Part shown: positions 8,194-15,645 of the stretch, in pieces | How the letters are laid out: each line of letters begins with the position of its first letter | How positions within the stretch are numbered: the stretch's first letter is position 1 | Source: CAWUKT01 sp963923035 | GTDB taxonomy: Bacteria > Bacteroidota > Bacteroidia > J057 > JADKCL01 | Assembly (NCBI GenBank): GCA_963923035.1 | Contig: CAWUKT010000077.1 | Span: 1 to 33,891, forward strand | Direction of reading: 5' to 3' | Length of the DNA stretch: 33,891 bases | Position numbers and translations under genes: made by a program | The notes under the pieces: model-generated | Seen by the model: only the letters and a program-made list of their open reading frames with translations | The model's database searches: none | Told to the model about the DNA's origin: nothing

Positions 8194-11100
8194 ATGCGGA
8201 AGACCAAAAACGTTCTGTTCCTCTTCGTATTCTTGCTCGGATTGCTGGCGGTCCGACCGGCCCAGGCGGCGCATATCGCCGGGGCGGAATTGACCTATGA
8301 ATGTCTCGGCAACAATGATTACCTCATTCGGCTGAAACTTTACCGCGACTGCAACGGCAACGGAGCCCAATTCGACAATCCACTTACCCTGTATGTATTT
8401 GAAGCCGCCTCCGGGCAGGTTTACAATATCTTCGACTTCGTTGTTCCCTTCAATACGCCCGAAATCATTCCCGACAACTGGGACGCCTGTGTCAGCACGA
8501 GCTATCCCTTTTGTGTGGAGGAAGGCATCTATGAAGGTGTGATCAACCTGCCGCCCAATGCGGGGGGCTATCATATTGGTTGGTCGCGGTGTTGCCGGAA
8601 CAATTCCATCACGAACCTGGCCGACCCGGGCTGTGAAGGGGTGAGCTTCCTGGCGACGGTACCGAGTGCCTCGGTCGCGGTCTGCAACAGCATGCCCACC
8701 TTCAACCAGAACCCTTCCCTTTTCCTGTGTACCGGGGAGCCTTTCTTCTTCGACTATTCCGCGACCGACCCCGATGGAGATTCATTGGCCTACGTCATCA
8801 CCAATCCCTATACCGGTACCGACCTCTCGGTCCCGCCGCAGGGAACGGGCGGCAATGTCGGCGCGGTCGGTGGCTGCAATACCAACCTCGGCCCCGTCTT
8901 GCAACCGGGCTTTCAGGACATGGCCCCGCCGCCCTACGCCAATGTGAATTTCGGGGTGGGCTATACCTTCCTCAATCCTTTTGGCCCCGGCAGCTCCTTG
9001 GACATCAACCCGACGACGGGCTTCCTGGAGGCCTTCCCGGCCAGCCAGGGTACCTATGTTCTCTCCGTTTCGGTATTGGAATACCGCAACGGGGTCTTGT
9101 TGAGCGAAAACAAGCGGGACTTTCAGTTCTACGTGATCAACTGTCTGCCCCAGGGTCCGCCTCCGGCGGTCACCTCCAATTTGACGGGCCTCCCGACCAA
9201 CGGCGATACCATCCTGGCCCTGGCCGGTCAGCCGTTTTGCTACGATTTTACCGTGTCGGATCCGGCGACGCCGAGCAATATCACGGTGACGCCTCTCAGC
9301 GTCGCCTTCGGGGGCAACGGCGGCTTCCCGCCGCCCTACGCGACCATTACCATCAATGGCACGACCCCGCCGGTCGACGGTCAGATCTGCTGGCAGCCGT
9401 CCTGCGACTATGTCGGTGATGCGGTGCCCTTGATCATCTCGGCCCGCGACACGAATGATTGTCCGAACTACAATATTGTGTTCGATACGGTGTGGGTCCG
9501 CGTGATCGAACCGCCGGCGGCCCCGCCGGTGACCGACCACGACTTTTCCCCCGTCAACCTCTCCAATGGAGATACCATCATCATCGGACCCCAGGAGTCC
9601 TTTTGTTATAACTTCTTCGTGGTCGATACCTTCGGAGCGGGCAATTTGTCCTACGAAAACATCCTCACGGACATCAATGGGAACCCCCTGAACCAGGTCC
9701 AGGGTGTCACGTCCTTCATCCAGAACGATACACTCTTCGGGGAGGTCTGTTGGCAGGGCTTCTGCAACTATGGGTTTACCTATATGTTCATTACGCGGGG
9801 CATCGACGAGTTTCAGTGTCCCCCGAACAATGTCTCGGCGGACACGGTCTACCTCCGGGTCCTGACGCCCTTCAATCCACCGCCGACGATCACGACCGAT
9901 ATTACGGGCAACCCCGTGAACAACGATACCATCCAGGCGACGGTCCACGAAGAGTTCTGCTTCAATTTCCAGGTCATTGATACGAGTATTATCGCGGGGG
10001 ATTCCCTCCAGATCAACTATGAGATCGAAGACCTCGATGGCAACCGGGCGGGGGGAGAGTTCCCGCTGTACTTCGCGACGCTGAGCGGAGATACCATCAA
10101 TGGCCAGTTTTGCTGGACGCCCCGTTGTGTCAACAACGATGAGGTCTTCCGCTTTATCGTGGTGGGGATTCAGATCAACGAATGCTTTATCCAGGCGGAG
10201 GCCTACGATACGGTGTATATCCGGGTGACCGAACCCGTGAACCCGCCCCCGCTCATTTCCCATGACCTCGGCGCCCTTTCTGTCGACAACTATACGCTTC
10301 CCCTCGCGGACGACGAGAGTTTCTGCTATGACTTTGAAATCGTCGATGTCCAACAGCCCACCTATTTGGAGTACGAGACGGAAGTGGTCCTCGCGAATGG
10401 CGCGCCCTTCACCGGAAGCCGGCCGACCATTGTCATCAACGCCAGTTTGGACTCCCTGATCCTGGGCGAGGTATGCTGGACCATCCCCTGTGAACTCGCC
10501 AACCAGGACTTTAAGATCCGGCTGGTGGGGCGGGACACCTTCGACTGTACCGAAGCGAATACGGTCTATGATTCGGTTTTGGTGCAGCATACGGAAAATG
10601 CCCCGGCGGCTCCTTCGATGTGCTATGTGAGCGTGCTGCCGGGCGATTCAGGGGTCTTTGTTCAGTGGGAACCCAATACGGAATCGGATGGACGGCGGTA
10701 CGTGGTGTTCCGGGGGGCAAATACGGGCTCTCTGGTGGCCGTGGATACCATCGTGGGTTATTCGGATTCGACCTGGGTGGACATGGATGTGGCGGTGGAT
10801 GATATGCAATATTGCTATGCCCTCCAGGCAGTGGACCGCTGCGGCAATGTGTCTCCGGTGGGAGACCAGGCCTGCACGATCCTGCTGACCGGGGTGCAGG
10901 ACGAATACGACGCGATCCTGGATTGGACGGGCTATACCGGCTGGTTGCCGGCTCCCTTGGGGTATTCGCTGTTCCAGCTCTTCCCGGTCCTGGGCCCGGA
11001 TGCCACGGAGCGCATTGACTTTGACAATTTCACCTTTACCTATACGGACCAGAGCTCGACCCAACCCCGGGTCTGCTATGTGGTCTCGGCCGCCGCCCCG

Positions 11101-11427
11101 GGCGGGGCCTGTGGGGACAGCACCCGTTCGAATGAGGTCTGTATCAATTTCCCTGCGACCCTCTTTGTTCCGAATGCTTTCTCCCCCAATGGAGACGGCC
11201 TGAACGACATTTTCACCTCCGCGGGCGAATTTGAAGCTCGGTTCAACCTTCAGATCTATGACCGGTGGGGAAAATTGCTGTTCGAGACGAATAACAAGGT
11301 GGCGGGATGGGACGGAACGGTCAATGGCCAGCCGCAGCCGGAGGGCGTCTATGTCTTCCGGATGGAGGTGGAAGGCTTTGATGGGGAAGTGCTGCGTCGC
11401 CACGGGAGCGTGATCCTCTACCGGTAA
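8194..11427 (+). CDS. Gliding-motility-type T9SS cargo protein with type B sorting domain (adhesin-like)
   Basis: 1077 residues from ATG 8194; an upstream in-frame start at 8137 would bury the signal peptide. A signal peptide (1-25, ending AQA) is followed by an N-terminal domain typical of large Bacteroidota surface proteins (HIAGAELTYECLG, with Cys-rich segments such as RCCRNN, to about 320). Four repeats begin near 326, 446, 566 and 687, each about 120 residues and each carrying FC-aromatic-x-F and CW-x3-C motifs. A fibronectin III-like module spans about 803-900. The last 88 residues (from LFVPNAFSPNGDGLND, 990) are the gliding motility-associated C-terminal domain that directs type B T9SS export. 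The inferred role is surface adhesion or motility. The upstream lipoprotein gene is probably in the same operon; a hairpin follows the stop. Confidence 0.9.
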   Translation: MRKTKNVLFLFVFLLGLLAVRPAQAAHIAGAELTYECLGNNDYLIRLKLYRDCNGNGAQFDNPLTLYVFEAASGQVYNIFDFVVPFNTPEIIPDNWDACVSTSYPFCVEEGIYEGVINLPPNAGGYHIGWSRCCRNNSITNLADPGCEGVSFLATVPSASVAVCNSMPTFNQNPSLFLCTGEPFFFDYSATDPDGDSLAYVITNPYTGTDLSVPPQGTGGNVGAVGGCNTNLGPVLQPGFQDMAPPPYANVNFGVGYTFLNPFGPGSSLDINPTTGFLEAFPASQGTYVLSVSVLEYRNGVLLSENKRDFQFYVINCLPQGPPPAVTSNLTGLPTNGDTILALAGQPFCYDFTVSDPATPSNITVTPLSVAFGGNGGFPPPYATITINGTTPPVDGQICWQPSCDYVGDAVPLIISARDTNDCPNYNIVFDTVWVRVIEPPAAPPVTDHDFSPVNLSNGDTIIIGPQESFCYNFFVVDTFGAGNLSYENILTDINGNPLNQVQGVTSFIQNDTLFGEVCWQGFCNYGFTYMFITRGIDEFQCPPNNVSADTVYLRVLTPFNPPPTITTDITGNPVNNDTIQATVHEEFCFNFQVIDTSIIAGDSLQINYEIEDLDGNRAGGEFPLYFATLSGDTINGQFCWTPRCVNNDEVFRFIVVGIQINECFIQAEAYDTVYIRVTEPVNPPPLISHDLGALSVDNYTLPLADDESFCYDFEIVDVQQPTYLEYETEVVLANGAPFTGSRPTIVINASLDSLILGEVCWTIPCELANQDFKIRLVGRDTFDCTEANTVYDSVLVQHTENAPAAPSMCYVSVLPGDSGVFVQWEPNTESDGRRYVVFRGANTGSLVAVDTIVGYSDSTWVDMDVAVDDMQYCYALQAVDRCGNVSPVGDQACTILLTGVQDEYDAILDWTGYTGWLPAPLGYSLFQLFPVLGPDATERIDFDNFTFTYTDQSSTQPRVCYVVSAAAPGGACGDSTRSNEVCINFPATLFVPNAFSPNGDGLNDIFTSAGEFEARFNLQIYDRWGKLLFETNNKVAGWDGTVNGQPQPEGVYVFRMEVEGFDGEVLRRHGSVILYR

Positions 11428-11431
11428 AAAG

Positions 11432-11464
11432 AATGGCCTTTCCAAAGCGATTGGGAAGGCCATT
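11432..11464 (+). terminator. Hairpin terminator after the type B T9SS gene
   Basis: A 12-bp stem with one G-T pair (AATGGCCTTTCC at 11432-11443 with GGGAAGGCCATT at 11453-11464) and a 9-base loop begins four bases after the stop codon. No T-run follows, as is often seen in Bacteroidota. Confidence 0.7.
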
Positions 11465-11834
11465 GAGTAATACCTAATAGCAACGACCTGCGAACAGGTC
11501 ATGTTTAAAGAACGGAAATAGCGTGTTCATCAATTGGATGCATTCAAAATAATCATTCCATAAATTTCCGGTGGCAACTTTGAGCTTATTTGGGGATGGG
11601 AGAAAAAGAAATAATCTTCTTCTAACTCATTCCCAGGCCAAATAATTGATTAATGGGGAGTTGCCAGTAGCGATTGAGGCAAATCTTTTCTATTTTGATA
11701 CCTTAATGAACGCTCCGGGTTTATCGCGAAGTTGTAATCGAGTTAGCTGAAAGTAATTTTTCCCCTTTTTTGTAAGCATTGGGTTGTGATGTATTCCCGG
11801 ACATTTTAGGATCAATCCGCAAGAACACGTAGAC
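11465..11834 (+). other. Long AT-rich leader before the M43 protease gene
   Basis: No open frame of interest lies here. A second compact hairpin at 11485-11500 (GACCTG, CGAA, CAGGTC) sits 20 bases after the terminator. The rest is clearly more AT-rich than the genes, as expected for a promoter and 5' leader, but I find no exact TAnnTTTG element; TATTTTG near 11693-11699 is one base short. A regulatory leader is possible but unproven. Confidence 0.4.
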
Positions 11835-14800
11835 ATGAAATCAATTCAGGTTGCCGTTTTGGCGATGCTATTCTGCACAGGTTCGTTGTTCGCTCAACAA
11901 CCTGCGACAGGCATTCAGCCCCTGCCCCGGGATGAATCTCAAATCAAGCTGCTCCGCCAGATGAATGGTTTGGGGGAAGTCCAACGCTTTCAGGCCGAGG
12001 ATCGGATGGTTGAGGTCACGCCGATGGCCCGGCGCAAGCGGACCAGTCCTCCGATGGATGCCGACCACGCCTATGGAGGCCAGGTGATGGATGTCCACGG
12101 GCACAGCACTTTCATTCCCATTCATGATGAGCGCAATTTGCCGCTGAGCAGGAATGGCCGTCTGCTCAGCCCGGATGGCCGGGAAGTCGAGTTCCTCGTT
12201 CCCAGCAACCCCAACGATCCCGGTATCTGCGCGACCCCTACGCCCTATGTCATGGACGGCCCGGACATGAAGCCCATGGCCAATTGTCCCATCACCGTTC
12301 CCTGTGACCAGGCCGCCAACCGCGACGCCAATATTCCCACGTCCACGCAGGCCATCAAGAACATCCAATTGAACTGGATCGTGGTCCAGGATGGCTCCGG
12401 GGCCAGTTCCAATATCGACCAGGCCCGCGTCGACCAGCTGATGAGCGAAGTTAACGCGGACTTTGCCCCGTTCCGGATTCAGTTTTGTGCGGATCCGGTC
12501 ACCTTTGTCACCGACAATGGCCTGTACAGCCTCAATGTATCCACCGAGGACGGTACCTTGAAGACCACCTACGGGACCACGCCTCAGAACTGGATCAATG
12601 TCTATGTGGTGGGCAATATCACGAATCCCAGTGCGGGTGGCTACGCCCGCTTCCCCTACGACCCCTCGGGCGGTCTGAGCATTTTTGGCGGGGTGGTACT
12701 GGCCCGGGGCAATATGTTCCTCGGGACGCATACCCTCGCCCACGAATTGGGCCATACCTTCGGTCTGTTCCACACCTTCCACGGGGTGGACGAGGTGACG
12801 CCTTGTACGAACTGCTACGAAGGACGTGACCTGGGCACCGGAGCTTCCTCCGGTGGCGATACGGAAGGCGATTGGTGCTCCGACACCAATCCCCACGCCA
12901 CCAACGCAAATATTTGCGGGGACGCTGGTACCGACGGCTGTGCGCCGGGACTGCCCTGGCTCAATTCTCCCGTCGACAACCACATGTCCTATTCCTTTTG
13001 TACCTCCCAGTTCACCCCCCAACAAGCGGGGCGGATGCACTGCATGATCGATACCTACCTCTCCAATTGGGTGAACTTCGGCAACTCGACCTGTGGCTCG
13101 CTGCCTCCGACCGCCGATTTCTCCGGTAATCCCACGACCTGGCAGGCCCCCATGACCGTCAACTTTACCGATTTGAGCGTTCCGACGGCCCTGATCACCA
13201 CCTGGACCTGGAATTTCGACGTCACGGGAATTGGTGGGGTGACGCCGGCGACCTTCTCCGGCCAGACGCCTCCGCCGGTTGTCTACACGACCTGCGATAC
13301 GAACTATACCGTCAGCCTGACGGTCAGCGGTCCCAATGGTTCCGATTCCGAAACCAAAGTGGACTATATCCGGGTCAATTGCCCCGCGGGTGAATGTGAT
13401 ACCCTGACCAGCCACTGGGATACGCCGGTGTCGAACCCGGCCGTGTACTTCATTGCCGCCAATGATTACCTGACCGGGATTCCGGCTCCGACCTTGAGTG
13501 GCGCGGTCCTGTCGCCGTTGGGGATGTACGAGCAGTACATCACGCCGACGCCGGGCTCAACGACCGTAGGGGCGGTGGAGCTCCTGATGACGGGGTATCT
13601 GGACCCCGATTCGAATACGGTGATGCAGGTGGTGGTGTACAACTGCGATGCGACCGGCTTGCCGGTAGGGGCGCCGCTAGGAGGAGCCGGCGGCATCAAT
13701 CCAGGGGCGGACCTCGCGATCCCTAACCTGGCCCTGGATACGTTCTGGATTCCCTTCAACAAGGTGGTGATTGACAGTCCTTCTTTCCTGGTGGGACTGG
13801 AAATATTCCCCGGAAATACGACCGATGAACTCCAATTGGTTTCCTCGACGATCCCGGAGGGCCAGGGAGCCGGCTTGAACCATGCGGCAACCAATGGCTT
13901 TGGTTATGTGAGCTACAATGCCTTTGTCGGTCTGGACATCGACCTCTATTTGATTCCCATGCTGGGGTCCTGGCGTCCGGAAACCTTCGTGACCGGTGTG
14001 GGAGCGATACAGGGCTGTGATACGACGCAGATCATTTTGACCGATACCGTCTTGTTCAACGACTGTTTGACGAGTATGTCCTTTACGTCAAGTCAATTGG
14101 GTTCGGTTTCGGATACCACGAATGAGACCCTGGACACCTTGATTTTGACCTACGCTTCCCCGCCGCCGGATACGTTCTTCTTCGAAACGATCAACGACTG
14201 CGGGCGAAGTTTCACCAATGCCTTCACCCTGACCTATCCCTACGATACGAGTCCGGATCCGGATTTCGTGGTGAATACGCCGCTACCGGTCTGTGCCGGA
14301 ACTCCGGTGAGTTTCACAGCCACGCCGACGACCGGCGCGAACTATCTGTGGGACTTTGGCGATGGCAATGTGGTTTCCTCGGGGGCCTCCAATACGACGA
14401 CCCATACCTATACTGCGCCGGGTACCTACTACGTGGAATTGACGATGACGGATCCGAGTGGGTGCCAGGGCGAAGAATTGAAGCTCGATTTGATTGAAGT
14501 GATCGATTGCTCGGTGAATGCGCCCGTCGCGGGCTTCACCGCAATGCCCGATACCGTGTGTATTGGCGATACGGTCTTCTTTACCGACATCTCGCTGGCG
14601 GTTCCGGACCCAGCCACGCAATGGCTCTGGGCCTTTGACGATGGTACTTTCTCCATTACCCAGAATCCCTTCCACATCTACAGCACCGGCGGCACCTTCA
14701 ACGTGAGTCTGATCGCTGAGAATAGTGGTGGAGCCGATACGACCTTCCGGACAGTTGTGGTAGAGGATCCTTGTGTATTGTCCACGGACATCGTTTTGCA

Positions 14801-15329
14801 GGCGGCACCGCTTGGAATGGACGTGGCATTGGGATGGGATGTGCCGGATGGATTTGACGAATTGAATTTCTCGGTCCAACGGGGCCTGCCCGGCGAACCA
14901 TTTGAGACCGTAGGAATGGTCCGGTGGATGGAACACGATGTGCCCTTGCAGTACAGCTTCCTCGATACGGAAGCGCAGCCGGGTTCTGAGCTGTTCTACC
15001 GCATTCAGGCCCGCTCCCTCAACGGCGACCTCACCTACTCCAATGTGGTTTCGGTTCGCCTGGGAGGCACGGATGCCTGGATGAGCGTTTATCCGAACCC
15101 CGTCGAACAATCTTCACTTCTGAATGTCGACGTCTTCCTCAGTGAGGAAGGTCCGGTACGGTATGAGTTGATTGATGTGTTGGGACGGGAATTGATGAAG
15201 GACGAAACGCAATCGGCCGGCACGCTGACGCGCTTCCAAATCGACGCCAGTGAATTGCCGCAGGGCAACTATATCCTGCGGGTGACCACGAACCAAGGCG
15301 CTACGGTTCGGAAGATCGAGGTGCAATAA
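11835..15329 (+). CDS. Secreted M43 (pappalysin/cytophagalysin-type) metalloprotease with PKD domains and T9SS type A sorting domain
   Basis: A 1164-residue secreted protein with a signal peptide (1-20, ending SLFA). A propeptide-like region runs to about 165. The catalytic domain has the extended zinc motif H303-E304-LG-H307-TFGLF-H313 and a downstream Met-turn at M384 (DNHMSY) followed by FTPQQAGRM, matching family M43. Cysteines around 324-370 are probably paired. PKD-like domains follow at about 426-515, 812-880 and 890-970 (for example YLWDFGDGN near 837). A beta-rich segment of unknown type lies at 520-720. The last 80 residues (from SVYPNPVEQ) form a T9SS type A sorting domain, so the enzyme should be released or anchored outside the cell. 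It probably cleaves extracellular protein; the substrate is not readable. It has its own 407-base upstream region and a strong terminator. Confidence 0.9.
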   Translation: MKSIQVAVLAMLFCTGSLFAQQPATGIQPLPRDESQIKLLRQMNGLGEVQRFQAEDRMVEVTPMARRKRTSPPMDADHAYGGQVMDVHGHSTFIPIHDERNLPLSRNGRLLSPDGREVEFLVPSNPNDPGICATPTPYVMDGPDMKPMANCPITVPCDQAANRDANIPTSTQAIKNIQLNWIVVQDGSGASSNIDQARVDQLMSEVNADFAPFRIQFCADPVTFVTDNGLYSLNVSTEDGTLKTTYGTTPQNWINVYVVGNITNPSAGGYARFPYDPSGGLSIFGGVVLARGNMFLGTHTLAHELGHTFGLFHTFHGVDEVTPCTNCYEGRDLGTGASSGGDTEGDWCSDTNPHATNANICGDAGTDGCAPGLPWLNSPVDNHMSYSFCTSQFTPQQAGRMHCMIDTYLSNWVNFGNSTCGSLPPTADFSGNPTTWQAPMTVNFTDLSVPTALITTWTWNFDVTGIGGVTPATFSGQTPPPVVYTTCDTNYTVSLTVSGPNGSDSETKVDYIRVNCPAGECDTLTSHWDTPVSNPAVYFIAANDYLTGIPAPTLSGAVLSPLGMYEQYITPTPGSTTVGAVELLMTGYLDPDSNTVMQVVVYNCDATGLPVGAPLGGAGGINPGADLAIPNLALDTFWIPFNKVVIDSPSFLVGLEIFPGNTTDELQLVSSTIPEGQGAGLNHAATNGFGYVSYNAFVGLDIDLYLIPMLGSWRPETFVTGVGAIQGCDTTQIILTDTVLFNDCLTSMSFTSSQLGSVSDTTNETLDTLILTYASPPPDTFFFETINDCGRSFTNAFTLTYPYDTSPDPDFVVNTPLPVCAGTPVSFTATPTTGANYLWDFGDGNVVSSGASNTTTHTYTAPGTYYVELTMTDPSGCQGEELKLDLIEVIDCSVNAPVAGFTAMPDTVCIGDTVFFTDISLAVPDPATQWLWAFDDGTFSITQNPFHIYSTGGTFNVSLIAENSGGADTTFRTVVVEDPCVLSTDIVLQAAPLGMDVALGWDVPDGFDELNFSVQRGLPGEPFETVGMVRWMEHDVPLQYSFLDTEAQPGSELFYRIQARSLNGDLTYSNVVSVRLGGTDAWMSVYPNPVEQSSLLNVDVFLSEEGPVRYELIDVLGRELMKDETQSAGTLTRFQIDASELPQGNYILRVTTNQGATVRKIEVQ

Positions 15330-15347
15330 ACAAAGGCATTTTGTAGG

Positions 15348-15383
15348 ACAAGGCCCACTTCTCATCGGAGGAGTGGGCCTTGT
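15348..15383. terminator. Bidirectional hairpin terminator between the M43 gene and the zinc-ribbon gene
   Basis: A perfect 12-bp stem (ACAAGGCCCACT at 15348-15359 with its complement at 15372-15383) around a 12-base loop sits between two convergent stop codons (15329 on + and 15387 on -). It can serve both genes. Confidence 0.75.
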
Positions 15384-15386
15384 GCG

Positions 15387-15554
15387 TCAGTGACGGTAGC
15401 CCTTCCAGGTGCCGCCGTAGCGGTAGAAGGGACCTTGCTGGAGTCGCTGGCAGCATTCGGTGCATACGAAAATCCATTGCTTGCCCTTCGTCTTTTGGAC
15501 CCGGTACATGGTGTCGAATTCCTGCTTGCACTCCGCACAGCTTTTGGTTTTCAT
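15387..15554 (-). CDS. Small CxxC...CxxC zinc-ribbon protein
   Basis: A 55-residue protein starting at ATG 15554 (MKTKSCAECK). It has two Cys pairs, C6/C9 and C31/C34 plus C35, spaced as in a zinc ribbon, and ends in a conserved-looking YRYGGTWKG tail. I recall similar short proteins of unknown function in Bacteroidota with a near-identical MYRV...WIFVC...YGGTWK pattern. A longer reading to 15611 adds 19 residues of poor quality. It lies 3' of valS on the same strand but is separated from it by a hairpin, so it may have its own promoter. The role is unknown; zinc or nucleic-acid binding is inferred from the cysteines only. Confidence 0.7.
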   Translation of the reverse strand: MKTKSCAECKQEFDTMYRVQKTKGKQWIFVCTECCQRLQQGPFYRYGGTWKGYRH

Positions 15555-15596
15555 GGAAGGGAAACGCGGAAGGGGGAGGGATTGTTGGAAAAAGCA

Positions 15597-15626
15597 ATCG
15601 CCCCGGACCAAGGGGGCCGGGGCGAT
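15597..15626 (-). terminator. Hairpin terminator downstream of valS
   Basis: ATCGCCCCGG at 15597-15606 pairs perfectly over 10 bp with 15617-15626 around a 10-base loop. It lies about 20 bases past the valS stop codon. The strand is assigned from gene context; no clear U-run follows on the minus strand. Confidence 0.65.
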
Positions 15627-15645
15627 CGGTGAAAAGGGGAGCGGA

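Noticed and set aside
8782..10590. 602-codon minus-strand frame opposite the type B T9SS gene
   Set aside because: Shadow of a well-supported gene, with Arg/Gly/Asp-rich product typical of antisense translation.
11868..13415. 515-codon minus-strand frame opposite the M43 protease
   Set aside because: Shadow frame; the + strand has the intact HELGH motif, signal peptide and sorting domain.
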